DNA of 64,000 bases from JANQOH01 sp965214495 (GTDB taxonomy: Bacteria > Pseudomonadota > Alphaproteobacteria > UBA7887): positions 434,001 through 498,000 of the forward strand of contig OZ243958.1 in the NCBI GenBank assembly GCA_965214495.1. Direction: 5' to 3'. A program made the translations under genes and the position numbers. The notes beneath the pieces were generated by a model. That model made no database searches. It had not been told where the DNA came from and saw only the letters and a list, made by a program, of their open reading frames with translations. This document shows, in pieces, positions 46,216 through 55,958 of the stretch; the stretch's first letter is position 1; each line of letters begins with the position of its first letter.

Positions 46216-47571
46216 GTGGCTTCGTCGCTCTCGCCGGCGCACCGGGCGGCGTTGCAGGAGGGCGCGATTCCGGTGCCGCCCGATGATCTGGCGAAACTGG
46301 AAGCGGCCACCGATCCCGACATGCAGGAGATCTTAGCAGCCGCCGCTAATCTGTCGGACGGGGGAAAGCAAGTCCTGTCAGAATTTTTGTTGCAGCCCGA
46401 AGGCAGCGCGCTGATCGAAACGATGTCGGAGCTCGAGGAGACGCTCGGTGAGCGGAGCGTCGGGCAGATCGCCGCCACGCTCGCACTGGGAAACGAACTG
46501 GACCCCTACGGCGAATCGAGCGGTGAGGAAATCGAAGAAATCAAGCATCTTCTCGCCCGGGGAACCCGGGTGCTCGCCGAGGAAACGCAGGCGCGCGAAG
46601 ACCTGTATGCCGATCTGACGGCCGGCCTTGGCGCTCGAGTCACCGAGGCTGGCGGGCGTATCGAATCCGGCGGCAGAATCGTGTTTCCCGACACGTTTCT
46701 CTTCACCGCCGGGTCGCACGATATACGTCCGCGTTTCGCCGCGCTTCTGAACGATCTGTGCCCGCGCTGGCTGGCCGTGCTCGAACGGTCCGCATCGCGC
46801 CGTGAAATCGACGAAATCCTGATCGAGGGCCACTCTTCGTCGGAATGGAGTGACGCGCTCACACCGCAGGAAGCTTGGGTTCGCAATCTCGATCTGTCGC
46901 AGCGCCGCGCCCAGGCGGTGCTCATGCACTGCCTTGCTCTTGTCGAGCGAACGGACAGGGCGCTTGGTGACTGGGCTCGCGCCAGACTCGCCGCAATCGG
47001 TTACTCGTCCTCGCGGCCGGTCGTGGAGGACGACGTCGAGAATCCTCGATTGTCGCGGCGGGTCGTGTTCGGAATCGACTTCAACCGCGCGCAACTCCTC
47101 GAAGCGATCAGTGGTGCTTCGGGCTTGGGCGATATCGGCGCCCTTCGCGGCATCGCCCGGGTCATCGACGCGGACACCATCGAAGTCCGGAACCACAGCG
47201 TTCGCCTCGATGGAATCGACGCGCCGGAAAGAGCCCAGCATTGCGCCCGCATGGACGGCGCTCCTTGGCCGTGCGGCGTTGCCGCCGCAAGTGCGCTCGA
47301 GGACTATCTCGACGGACGAGCGGTGGTCTGCGAAGACCTGAAGCTCGGCTTGCGACGTTTCCGGGGTCGCTGTCTGGTAGATGGCGAAGATATCGCGCGT
47401 TGGCTCGCTCGCACGGGGTGGGCGTTCGCGTTCACTCGCTACTCCGACGAATATGCGCTGGACGAAGCCGCGGCCCGGCGCGAGCGCCGCGGCGTGTGGA
47501 ACGGAAAGCCGCCCATCCCGCCCTGGGAGTGGCGCCGCAAGGGTTCGCCGCAGGAGGCGCGTGCGCAATAG
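46216..47571 (+). CDS. OmpA-like domain fused to a staphylococcal-nuclease-like domain
   Basis: The 451-residue product has a helical N-terminal region (~1-150, acidic, no membrane segment or signal peptide seen), an OmpA/MotB-like domain (~155-310: DTFLFTAGSHDIRPRF, ILIEGHSSSE, LSQRRAQAVLMHCL, RVVFGIDF) and a C-terminal SNase/thermonuclease domain (~312-445: VIDADTIEVR, RLDGIDAPERAQ, GEDIARWLARTGWAFAFTRY, EAAARRERRGVWNG). The SNase Asp, Arg and Glu positions seem kept, with LRRF in place of the usual YGR. The start is the GTG at 46216, the first start codon after an in-frame stop. I do not know this architecture as a named family. It may tether a nuclease to peptidoglycan or to a partner, but the absence of an export signal is puzzling. 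It stands alone. Confidence 0.75.
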   Translation: MASSLSPAHRAALQEGAIPVPPDDLAKLEAATDPDMQEILAAAANLSDGGKQVLSEFLLQPEGSALIETMSELEETLGERSVGQIAATLALGNELDPYGESSGEEIEEIKHLLARGTRVLAEETQAREDLYADLTAGLGARVTEAGGRIESGGRIVFPDTFLFTAGSHDIRPRFAALLNDLCPRWLAVLERSASRREIDEILIEGHSSSEWSDALTPQEAWVRNLDLSQRRAQAVLMHCLALVERTDRALGDWARARLAAIGYSSSRPVVEDDVENPRLSRRVVFGIDFNRAQLLEAISGASGLGDIGALRGIARVIDADTIEVRNHSVRLDGIDAPERAQHCARMDGAPWPCGVAAASALEDYLDGRAVVCEDLKLGLRRFRGRCLVDGEDIARWLARTGWAFAFTRYSDEYALDEAAARRERRGVWNGKPPIPPWEWRRKGSPQEARAQ

Positions 47572-47877
47572 GGGACCGCCGCTCGACGGAGGGAAACCGG
47601 TGTATGAGACCGCTCGCATCGCAGCCACCCCGTGCCCGCTCCGGGTACCTCTGCCGAAAGCGGGGCGGCCACCCACGCGCGGATATGCGAACGCCGTAAC
47701 GAACGAGGATCGCCGCTGCTGAACCGCGGCGCTGGAACGCCGATACGCTTTGCGCCATCATCTGTCGCTCGTCGGCGCCGGTTCCGCCCCCCGGGGACGA
47801 AACCCGACCTGCCGATGATTGGAGGCCGCCGAGGCTTCACCGTCTTTCCCGACCCGGGACTACGAGAAGGTCACAGA
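47572..47877 (+). other. Intergenic region upstream of the NCS2-type permease
   Basis: About 300 bases contain no convincing gene. Several stretches can form GC hairpins, but I could not match a riboswitch core or a terminator with a T tract. An AGAAGG site lies 8 bases before the permease ATG, and the promoter should be here. Confidence 0.4.
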
Positions 47878-49644
47878 ATGACGACAGACGGTTTCGAACG
47901 GTCCGCCGGCGTTCGCTACCAGCCCGACGAACGGCCGCCGATGGCGCTCGCCGCCGGTCTCGGCCTGCAACTCGCCGTTCTGTGCATCGCCGGCATCGCG
48001 ATCACGCCCGCGATCGTGGTCCGGGCCGCCGGGGGCAGCGAGATCTATCTTTTGTGGGCTGTCTTCGCCGCAGTGCTGGTCAGCGGCGTGAGCACGGTTC
48101 TGCAAGCGATCCGCATCAGGCGCATCGGCGCAGGCTACGTGCTTGCCATGGGAACCTCCGGCGCCTTCATCGCGATCTGCGTCGTGGCGATCGCCGAAGG
48201 CGGGCCGGCCATGCTGGCCACCCTGGTGGCGATCTCCTCGCTCTTCCAGTTCCTGCTGGCGTGGCGACTCTCGCTGCTGCGGCGAATCATGACTCCCACC
48301 GTCGCCGGCACGGTCATCATGTTGATCCCGGTCTCGGTGATGCCCATCGCCTTCGACATGCTGTCGCATGTCCCGCGGCACACCCTGGCAATGGCGGCGC
48401 CGCTTTGCGCGCTTGCGACCGTGGCGGTGATCTGCGGTGTCTCGCTCAAGGCGACGGGCGCGCTCAGGCTCTGGGCTCCGGTCATCGGCATCGCCGCGGG
48501 CTGCGCCGCCGGAGCGTATTTCGGCCTCTACCACACGGGCGGCATCGCCGCCGCCGCATGGGTCGGCCTGCCCGACGGCGGCTGGCCGGGCTTCGATCTC
48601 GACTTCGGGCCGGTCTTCTGGGGGCTGCTGCCCGCCTTCGTGTTCGTAACCCTGGTCGGCGCCATCGAGACGGTTGGCGACGGCGTCGCCATCCAGCGGG
48701 TCTCCTGGCGCAAGCCCCGGGCTGTGGATTTCCGGGCCGTGCAGGGCGCGGTAGCTGCCGACGGCGTCGGCAACCTGCTCTCCGGCCTGATGGGAACCGT
48801 GCCCAACACCACCTATTCGAACAGCGTGTCGGTAACTGCGCTGACCGGCGTCGGCGCCCGCAGCGTCGGCGTGGCGCTCGGGATCGCCTTCGTCGCGGTG
48901 GCGTTCATGCCCAAGGCGCTCGAAGTGGTGATGGCGATACCGGGGCCGGTCGCGGCGGCCTATCTGATTGTGCTGCTGGGGTTGCTCTTCGTCGTCGGCA
49001 TGAGAATCGTCCTTCGGGACGGGTTGGACACCCGCAAGGGCCTGATTGCCGGCGTGTCGTTCTGGATCGGGGTCGGCATGCAGAACGGCGCGATCTTCCC
49101 CGAACACATCTCCGGCGTCGCCGGCGGCCTGCTCGACAACGGCATTACCGCCGGGGGGCTGGCGGCGATCCTGCTCACGCTCTTCGTGGAGTTGACCGCG
49201 CCGGGCCGCCGCCGCATCGAGGCGCCGTTCAAAGTGGCGTCGCTGCCGAAGATCAGGGCCTTTCTCGAGTCCTTCGCCCGCCGCAGCGGCTGGAGCGAGG
49301 CGATGGCGCAGCGTCTCGACGCCGCGGCCGAAGAGGCCCTGCTGACGCTGTTGCGCCACGACGAGGAGGGAGCGGAAGACGGCGCGGCCGGTCGGCGGCG
49401 CCTGCTGCTCACCGCCCGCAAGGAAGGCGGCGGCATAGCGCTGGAATTCGTCGCCGCGCCGGGCGACGACAACGTGGAAGACCGGATCGCTTTACTCGGC
49501 GAGCGGGCTGACGACGGCGCGCCGGAGCGCGAGCTCTCGCTCAGACTGCTGCGCCACCTCGCGTCGTCGGTGGAGCACCAGCAGTATCACGACACCGATA
49601 TTGTGACGATCCGGGTGGACGCCGCCGCGCCGCGCGGCGACTGA
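47878..49644 (+). CDS. NCS2-family permease with C-terminal HATPase-like domain
   Basis: Residues ~20-450 form an NCS2 (SLC23, xanthine/uracil permease) transporter with about 12-14 membrane segments. The family signature is visible as VGAIETVGDGVAIQRVSWR and GLMGTVPNTTYSNSVSVTALTGVG. Residues ~455-585 form a cytoplasmic domain resembling GHKL/RsbW-type ATPases: LPKIRAFLESFARRSGWSE, RLDAAAEEALLTLLRHDEE (N-box position, though the usual Asn is missing), ALLGERADD, and LSLRLLRHLASSVEHQQYHDTDIVTIRVD. A coupled sensor or regulatory role is inferred. The substrate, probably a purine or pyrimidine base or urate, is not determined. The ATG at 47878 has a good AGAAGG site; a longer open frame upstream has no coding character. 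Confidence 0.85.
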   Translation: MTTDGFERSAGVRYQPDERPPMALAAGLGLQLAVLCIAGIAITPAIVVRAAGGSEIYLLWAVFAAVLVSGVSTVLQAIRIRRIGAGYVLAMGTSGAFIAICVVAIAEGGPAMLATLVAISSLFQFLLAWRLSLLRRIMTPTVAGTVIMLIPVSVMPIAFDMLSHVPRHTLAMAAPLCALATVAVICGVSLKATGALRLWAPVIGIAAGCAAGAYFGLYHTGGIAAAAWVGLPDGGWPGFDLDFGPVFWGLLPAFVFVTLVGAIETVGDGVAIQRVSWRKPRAVDFRAVQGAVAADGVGNLLSGLMGTVPNTTYSNSVSVTALTGVGARSVGVALGIAFVAVAFMPKALEVVMAIPGPVAAAYLIVLLGLLFVVGMRIVLRDGLDTRKGLIAGVSFWIGVGMQNGAIFPEHISGVAGGLLDNGITAGGLAAILLTLFVELTAPGRRRIEAPFKVASLPKIRAFLESFARRSGWSEAMAQRLDAAAEEALLTLLRHDEEGAEDGAAGRRRLLLTARKEGGGIALEFVAAPGDDNVEDRIALLGERADDGAPERELSLRLLRHLASSVEHQQYHDTDIVTIRVDAAAPRGD

Positions 49645-49753
49645 GGCGCGCCAATGACAAAGGCGCGCGCCGGGTGTAGAATCATGCTCGTTGGCCGGGA
49701 TTCCAACGGCCTGAACCGGAAGGTCGCCCGACCTGCGCGCAATTCCGAACGCG

Positions 49754-52700
49754 ATGTACGTCGAAGCCAGAGAGAAACTCGTCGCATGGCTGCGCCGGCA
49801 GCTTATCGGGCCGGCTGGAGAGGCCAGCCTGAGGATGTCCCCGCTGGAACGTTATCCATCGGGGGTTCTCCATCCCATCGACCCTGATCTGACCGGCATC
49901 GACCCCGCTTCGGCAGGAGAGGAAGAATCCGGCAGCGAGTCAGACGGCGAAGCGCGTCCGGTCCGCCGGCGGCGGTACGTGCCGCCGTCGTCGGTCGGCT
50001 TCTCCTTTTGTGTCCGTGGCGACGTTCGCCTCTCCATCACCGCTTCCGCCGCCGCCTACCGCGACACGGGGGAGCGAGACGAGGTGGGTCAGTTCGTGGT
50101 TCCTGAGTATATCCGGACGCCACTCCAGGAACATACCGTTTCATGGTTGGACGCGGCGGCGTCCAGCGTGTCGGGCGAAACGATCTGGGACGGGCGCGCC
50201 GGCATCGACGTTCGCGCGCGGCGCCATGGCGACGGGCTGATTCTCACCGTCACCCTGTGCAATCGAAGCGCGCTGGATCCGTACACGCTGCCGAACCGGC
50301 CTGTCACGGACCGCGTGAAGAATTCGCTGTTCGAAGCGCGGATCGAATGCGTGCTCGAGCGCGGCGAGCTTGTCGAGTATCCGCGCGTCGATCCGGCTCT
50401 GCTCACGGAAGAAGAGCAGGAGCTCGAGCTGCAATATCGGGAGCAGCGCATCTACGCAGTGGGCCACGGCGCGGCCGCCGACTGGGATGCCGAGCCGGGC
50501 CGCAGGGCGCGGATCTGGTCCGAATTCATGCCGCAGGCAGAGACGCCGGCAATGACCGTGGGCACCGGCGGCGAGGCGGCGGTTCTCGACATCGCCCGCC
50601 TCGCCGAGTCCCCGATGACGGACGATCTCGCGCGCTTCGCCGACGACTATGCCGACTGGATCGCGTCGCAGCAGCGCGTGGCGGCCGGGTTGCGGACAGC
50701 GGCGGAAAGGGCGACCGCGAGCCGCATGTGCGACCGGATGAGCGCGGCGGTCCAGCGAATGCGCCGGTGCATCGAGATGCTGCGCACGGATCCGCTCGCG
50801 GCGGAGTCGTTCCGGCTTGCGAACCGCGCGATGCTCGACCAGATGCGCCAGGCCGACCGTGTTGCCGGCAAGGACGCACCGCCGGGCGGCTACCGGTGGC
50901 GTCCTTTCCAGTTGGCTTTCCTGCTCACGGCGATGGAATCCACGATCCGCGAAGACGACGACTATCGCGACGTGCTGGACCTCATCTGGTTCCCGACGGG
51001 GGGCGGCAAGACGGAGGCCTATCTCGGCCTCGTCGCGTTCCTCATCGTCTGGCGCCGCCTCGCATATCCGAGTTCGGGCGCAGGGATGGCAGCGTTCATG
51101 CGCTACACTCTCCGCCTCCTCACCCGGCAGCAGTTCGAACGGGCGGCGCGTATGATCTGTGCCCTCGATCTCATCCGCCGGCGGGAATCGGCACGGCTGG
51201 GCGAGGCGCCCATCGACATCGGCATCTGGGTGGGCCGCGAGATCAGTCCGAACAGCTTCCACCAGGCGAGGGCGCTCGTCGAAGAGATCCGGGGCGGCAG
51301 CGTCGAGGCGCGCCACAAGCTGCTGCTGGAGCGATGTCCGTGGTGCGGCACTCCGTTCGATGCCGGCCTCGGTTACCGCGCGGAGGAGAGCGATTTCCGT
51401 TTCCACTGTATCGATCGCCGGTGCGCTTTCGGTGCGGACGATCTGCCGCTCCCCTGCAATGTGGTGGACGAAGCCCTTTACAAGCGGCCGCCCTCGTTGC
51501 TCATCGGCACCATCGACAAGTTCGCGCGCGTCGCCCGGGATGAGCGGACTGGCGCCTTTTTCGGCGCCGGTGTCGGCAGCCGCCCGCCGGAACTGGTCAT
51601 TCAGGACGAGCTGCACCTCGTCACCGGTCCGTTGGGTTCCGTCGCCGGGTTGTACGAGGCGGGACTCGAGACGCTGCTCGTCCAGCGGGGCGTTCGACCC
51701 AAATACGTCGCGTCCACCGCGACTATCCGCATGGCGGGGGAGCAGGTGCGGCGGCTCTATGCCCGGGAACTCGCCGTGTTTCCGCCGCCGGGGCTGTCGC
51801 ACGACGATTCCTGCTTCGCGCGTCCCGACCGGGAACGTGCGGGGCGGCTCTATGTTGGCTATCTCGCGCCCATGCTCGATCAACAGCATTGTTTCTCGCC
51901 CCTCGCCGCGGCGCTGCTCTTTGCCCCGGAGGCGAATTTCGAAGAAGACGCGAACCGCGACGCGCTGCTCGACGCGTGGTGGACCCAGGTGGTCTATCAC
52001 GGCAGCTTGAGAGGGGTCGGGAACAGCCACAACGCCTTCATGACCCATGTGCGCGACTTCGGGCGGACACTGTCCGGCCTGCCGGAGGAAGAACGCGGCG
52101 CCGCGGCCGAACGGTTCGTTCAAGTGCGGATCGCCCAGCTCACGAGCCGACGGACCGCCGAGGAGAACGCGGAGACGTTCCAGCGTCTGTCGAACCACCG
52201 GGAGAAGGAAGACTGTCTCGACGCGGTGCTGGCCACGAACATGGTGTCGGTCGGCCTCGACGTCGCGCGTCTCGCGCTGATGGTCGTCAACGGCCAGCCG
52301 CTCACCACCGCGGAGTATATCCAGGCGACCAGCCGGGTCGGCCGCGCCGACGTTCCCGGCCTGGTCTTTGCCAACTACTACCGCCATCAGGCGCGGAGCC
52401 TGTCTCACTACGAAAGCTTTCGCTCCTATCACGAGTCGTTCTACCGCTTCGTGGAGCCGGGCAGCGTCACGCCCTTCACCCACCAGGTCCGCTTCCGCGC
52501 TCTTCACGCCGCCCTCGTCATCGCCGTTCGGCACTCCTGCACGGCCTTGCGGGGAAACAAGTCGGCCAGCGCCTTCGACCGGGACGCGCCGGACGTGAGG
52601 GCGGCGATAACGGAGCTCGCCCGGCGCTGCGAACGGGCTGCTGTCGAGACGGGCCAGGGGCCCGAAACTGCATCCCATCTCGACCGTCTCGCCCAGCGAT

Positions 52701-52921
52701 GGCATGACGAAGCGCGGCGCTGCGAGCAAGAGAAGCGTCAACTCGTCTATGATGCACCGGACAACGAGCGAAACGCCGAGCGGCTGCTTTACACGCATGG
52801 CGAGCGCCGCGCCGGCTTGTGGGCGACCCTGAACTCGATGCGGAACGTCGAGGGCACCGGCAGCCTGAAAGTCCACGATTGGCCGCCAAAGGGAGCACGA
52901 GGCAGTCGGTATGCCGGGTAG
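49754..52921 (+). CDS. drmA: DrmA-like SF2 helicase of a DISARM-related system
   Basis: The 1055-residue product matches the DrmA type of large helicase. Walker A is FPTGGGKTEAYLG (~415-427), motif II is the characteristic QDELHLVTG (~616-624), and the C-terminal helicase motif is YIQATSRVGRADVPG (~855-869), preceded by ATNMVSVGLDVARL. A Cys cluster (CPWCGTPF ~528, then HCIDRRC ~551) splits the helicase core, as a zinc ribbon would. In DISARM, DrmA pairs with DrmB to recognise and act on incoming phage DNA. It heads a five-gene run with gaps of 23 bases or less. No clear ribosome binding site precedes the ATG. About 110 bases separate it from the permease gene. Confidence 0.85.
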   Translation: MYVEAREKLVAWLRRQLIGPAGEASLRMSPLERYPSGVLHPIDPDLTGIDPASAGEEESGSESDGEARPVRRRRYVPPSSVGFSFCVRGDVRLSITASAAAYRDTGERDEVGQFVVPEYIRTPLQEHTVSWLDAAASSVSGETIWDGRAGIDVRARRHGDGLILTVTLCNRSALDPYTLPNRPVTDRVKNSLFEARIECVLERGELVEYPRVDPALLTEEEQELELQYREQRIYAVGHGAAADWDAEPGRRARIWSEFMPQAETPAMTVGTGGEAAVLDIARLAESPMTDDLARFADDYADWIASQQRVAAGLRTAAERATASRMCDRMSAAVQRMRRCIEMLRTDPLAAESFRLANRAMLDQMRQADRVAGKDAPPGGYRWRPFQLAFLLTAMESTIREDDDYRDVLDLIWFPTGGGKTEAYLGLVAFLIVWRRLAYPSSGAGMAAFMRYTLRLLTRQQFERAARMICALDLIRRRESARLGEAPIDIGIWVGREISPNSFHQARALVEEIRGGSVEARHKLLLERCPWCGTPFDAGLGYRAEESDFRFHCIDRRCAFGADDLPLPCNVVDEALYKRPPSLLIGTIDKFARVARDERTGAFFGAGVGSRPPELVIQDELHLVTGPLGSVAGLYEAGLETLLVQRGVRPKYVASTATIRMAGEQVRRLYARELAVFPPPGLSHDDSCFARPDRERAGRLYVGYLAPMLDQQHCFSPLAAALLFAPEANFEEDANRDALLDAWWTQVVYHGSLRGVGNSHNAFMTHVRDFGRTLSGLPEEERGAAAERFVQVRIAQLTSRRTAEENAETFQRLSNHREKEDCLDAVLATNMVSVGLDVARLALMVVNGQPLTTAEYIQATSRVGRADVPGLVFANYYRHQARSLSHYESFRSYHESFYRFVEPGSVTPFTHQVRFRALHAALVIAVRHSCTALRGNKSASAFDRDAPDVRAAITELARRCERAAVETGQGPETASHLDRLAQRWHDEARRCEQEKRQLVYDAPDNERNAERLLYTHGERRAGLWATLNSMRNVEGTGSLKVHDWPPKGARGSRYAG

Positions 52922-52944
52922 CGACGTGGAGGAGCGGCGGCCCC

Positions 52945-54795
52945 ATGGCTGAAGAGCAGGTTCCCGTCCGCCTGTCACACCTCCTCAGGGATTGTTCGGT
53001 GGGCGCCATCGTGCGCGGGCCGGACAGCCTGATGGTGGTGCAGGACACCCGCACCTGGGACCGCCCGAACAACAACCCCATGGAGCGAGAGATCCGTTAT
53101 GTCGACCAGGTGCGGAGCGCTCTCGGCATCGACCAGGCGCTCTGCGCGCCGCCCCGAGCGGCACAGCACAACGGGACGGTTATCGGCTGGGTGCCGGCCC
53201 TGCGATTTCCGGGATGGATGCGCTGCCTGGGCTGCGGGTTGCTGCATTTCGCGCCTTGGCGGAGTCGAGGAAGCGCGGATCGCGGCCGCCGGGAAAGCGA
53301 GACGAGGGGCGGGAGAGCGGCGGAGGGATGCAGCGTTTGCGGCGGCCGACTCGAGCAAGTGCCTTGGGTCCTCGTCCACGACAGGGGTTACCTCGCCGAC
53401 GTGCCGTGGCATGACTTGGCGCACGAGGACTCACGGAACCCGGAGCAGAGTCAGTGCCGCCCCGACTGGACCGAGCCCTGTCTGCAGATGAAAGAGACCG
53501 CTCGGGGCCGGCAGATTCTCTGCACCCGGTGCGGATCGAGCAGGATCCTGCGGTCCGGTGCGTTGCCCCGGCATCCGTTCGCCCAGCGTAACTGGCAGCA
53601 GCCCTGGGTCCGCGAGCCGCCGGCCACGAGGCCGGAGGAGCCGGGCTGGGTGATGGAGATCAACGATGTGCGGGTGCACTCCGCCGTGACCCGGACCGCG
53701 CTCGTGATTCCCCCGGAGTCGCGGATCCGCCGTGGATCGGTGGTCGACCGCCTGTATGGCAGTTCGCGGAATCGACGGCGGATCCGGAGCGCGAGAGCCG
53801 GGCTGGAGCGGCGGAGCACCATCAGGCAGGTCGCCAGCGAGTATCGCTGCACTCCCGCCGAGATAGAGGATGCGGTCAGGGAGATCGATAACGGCTACCC
53901 CCTCTACGGTCGGAAGGTCCGCACGGGCGACCTCCTAATCAACGAGTACGAGGCGCTGATCGAAGAGATCCCCGATCTCGGGGAAGACGAAGACTTCGTG
54001 ACCGTGCATCACACCGACGAGTGGAAAGCGCTCCGGCGAACGCTGGGACCGGGCATGGCCAAGCGCGCGTCAGCAGCTGTCTCCCGTCTCGTTGCGGTCA
54101 ACCGGCTGAAAGAGATCATGGTCCTCACGAGATTCCAGCGCGCGGGCGGTGTGTTGACGCCGCCGGACATTACCGGCGAGAGCGCGTGGCTTCCCGCCCT
54201 CGAGCTCTACGGAGAAGGCGTCTTCTTCACCCTCGACGAAGACCTGTTGCAACGCTGGGAATCCGGCGGCACGGTATGCGAACGCGCGGACGCGTTCGCG
54301 CGGCGCTACCTCCGGCATGACGGACAAGGCATTGCCGAGTTCGATGTCGAGGTGTCGCCGCGCTTCCTGCTGTGCCACACGCTCGCCCACCTCCTGATTC
54401 GTCAGCTCGAGACGAAGGCCGGCTATCCTGCCGCGTCGCTGAAGGAACGGATCTACTGCAAAACCGGCAACGCGCCCATGGCGGCGGTTCTCATCTACGT
54501 CGCCGTCGCGGACGAGGAAGGATCCCTCGGCGGCGTGATGGAGCTTGCGAAGCCGGAGCGATTCCTCCGCCTGCTGACCGGGGCACTGGAAGCGGCGTCC
54601 TGGTGTTCGCTCGACCCGGTCTGCTCGGAGCAGGAGGGCCACGGGCCGGGCCTCCTCAATCGCGCTGCCTGCCACGCCTGCGCGCTCCTGCCGGAACCCA
54701 GTTGTTCCCTCGGCAACGTCCTTCTCGACCGGGCGTTCGTCGGCGGCGCCGGCGACCTCGCGGCGATTACGGACCTTGTGGAGGCGCCCCGCTGA
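52945..54795 (+). CDS. drmB: DrmB-like DUF1998 protein
   Basis: The 616-residue product fits DrmB. N-terminal zinc-finger pairs are visible (CLGCGLLHF, CSVCGGRLE, CTRCGSSRIL), and the C-terminal DUF1998 domain shows LLCHTLAHLLIRQLETKAGYP, then AVLIYVAVADEEGSLGGVMEL and a closing Cys cluster (CSLDPVC, ACHACALLPEPSC). DrmB binds DrmA and contributes to DNA recognition in known DISARM systems. The ATG at 52945 has GGAGG 12 bases upstream and lies 23 bases after the drmA stop. Its stop overlaps the next start by one base (TGATG), indicating coupling. Confidence 0.85.
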   Translation: MAEEQVPVRLSHLLRDCSVGAIVRGPDSLMVVQDTRTWDRPNNNPMEREIRYVDQVRSALGIDQALCAPPRAAQHNGTVIGWVPALRFPGWMRCLGCGLLHFAPWRSRGSADRGRRESETRGGRAAEGCSVCGGRLEQVPWVLVHDRGYLADVPWHDLAHEDSRNPEQSQCRPDWTEPCLQMKETARGRQILCTRCGSSRILRSGALPRHPFAQRNWQQPWVREPPATRPEEPGWVMEINDVRVHSAVTRTALVIPPESRIRRGSVVDRLYGSSRNRRRIRSARAGLERRSTIRQVASEYRCTPAEIEDAVREIDNGYPLYGRKVRTGDLLINEYEALIEEIPDLGEDEDFVTVHHTDEWKALRRTLGPGMAKRASAAVSRLVAVNRLKEIMVLTRFQRAGGVLTPPDITGESAWLPALELYGEGVFFTLDEDLLQRWESGGTVCERADAFARRYLRHDGQGIAEFDVEVSPRFLLCHTLAHLLIRQLETKAGYPAASLKERIYCKTGNAPMAAVLIYVAVADEEGSLGGVMELAKPERFLRLLTGALEAASWCSLDPVCSEQEGHGPGLLNRAACHACALLPEPSCSLGNVLLDRAFVGGAGDLAAITDLVEAPR

Positions 54796-55958
54796 TGGCC
54801 GCGCGCAGGTTCGAGCTCCCCGGTATCCAGGACCTCAGCAAGGAGCAGGAGGCGGTTCGCGCCCTGCCGAAGAAAGGCCAGCACCTCGTGGTCGGCGGTC
54901 CGGGGACGGGCAAGTCCGTGCTCGCGCTCATCCGGGCGCGGCGTCATCGCGGCGACCGGGACGACTACCGGTTCCTGGTGTTCAACCACCTTCTCGACTG
55001 CGCGAGCGGCCAGTTGTTCAGCGGCGATCTGGTCAGCCGGACGTGGGATGGCTGGTTCCGCGAGACGTTCCGGGAGATCACCGGCGAATCGGTTCCCCTA
55101 CGGGAGCCCAACGACAACAGGTATCGAGAGATCGACTGGAAGGGCGTGGACGCGGCCCTTCAGACACCGTCGGCCAAGGACGCCGATCGTCGTCCCTTCC
55201 TGGTCATCGACGAAGGCCAGGACATGCCGCGGGCGTTCTACCGCGCACTGATCCGCCTCGGCTTCGAGAATTTCTTCGTCGTTGCCGACCAGAACCAGCA
55301 GATCACGGAGGCGAACAGCACCCGGCAGGACATCCAGAACTGCCTGGCCCTCGAAGCGGGCGCGGTCATCGAGTTGCTGCGCAACTATCGCAACGGCTAT
55401 CACGTCGCGCGGCTGGCCGGGACGTTCCGTACCGACGATCCGGCAAGTCCGCAGCTCGCGCTTCCGGCCCCGTCCCCCGGGCCGGTGCCGCTGCTTTACC
55501 GGTACGACGAGCGGGAACTGGACGCGGTGGCGGCGGGAATTCTCCGCATGGCCGACCGCGACCCGCGGCAGCTCATCGGCGTCATCGCCCCGAACAACAA
55601 AGTGCGAGAGCGCTATCTCCATGCGCTCCGATCCGCCGAGGTCCGGCTCGACAACCCGCCGCCCGCCGTCCGCACGTTTCACGCGGACGACCGTTCCGAG
55701 GTCGCCTTCGACGCGGGCGGGATACTGGTCATCAATGCGCAGGCCTGCAAAGGTCTGGAGTTCGACACCGTGGTGCTGGCCGACATCGACGAACATTATT
55801 TCCGACGCAGCGACCCGGACGTCACGAAGCGCCTCTTCTATGTGATGGTCGCACGGGCGAAGGAGAGGGTATTCCTGTTCATGCGGAGGGGTAAGGGCAG
55901 GGAGGTCGAGGAGATTCTGCCATCGAACGAGGATGTACTGCGACGCCAGGAGCTGTAG
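54795..55958 (+). CDS. Compact UvrD-like SF1 helicase in the DISARM-related operon
   Basis: The 387-residue product holds the core of a UvrD/Rep-type helicase. Walker A is VGGPGTGKSVLAL (~33-45), motif II FLVIDEGQDMPRAF (~134-147), motif III VVADQNQQI (~162-170), motif IV-like ELLRNYRNGYHVARLA, motif V INAQACKGLEFDTVVLADI (~313-331) and motif VI RLFYVMVARAKERVFLF (~345-361). At under 400 residues it lacks most 1B/2B insertions of UvrD, so it may act as a switch or motor within a complex rather than as a free unwinding enzyme (inference). Its position after drmB, with one-base overlap, is where DISARM usually has drmC. Confidence 0.85.
   Translation: MAARRFELPGIQDLSKEQEAVRALPKKGQHLVVGGPGTGKSVLALIRARRHRGDRDDYRFLVFNHLLDCASGQLFSGDLVSRTWDGWFRETFREITGESVPLREPNDNRYREIDWKGVDAALQTPSAKDADRRPFLVIDEGQDMPRAFYRALIRLGFENFFVVADQNQQITEANSTRQDIQNCLALEAGAVIELLRNYRNGYHVARLAGTFRTDDPASPQLALPAPSPGPVPLLYRYDERELDAVAAGILRMADRDPRQLIGVIAPNNKVRERYLHALRSAEVRLDNPPPAVRTFHADDRSEVAFDAGGILVINAQACKGLEFDTVVLADIDEHYFRRSDPDVTKRLFYVMVARAKERVFLFMRRGKGREVEEILPSNEDVLRRQEL

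Noticed and set aside
47572..47877. Possible purine-type riboswitch before the nucleobase permease.
   Set aside because: Several GC hairpins can be drawn, but no conserved riboswitch core could be matched by eye.
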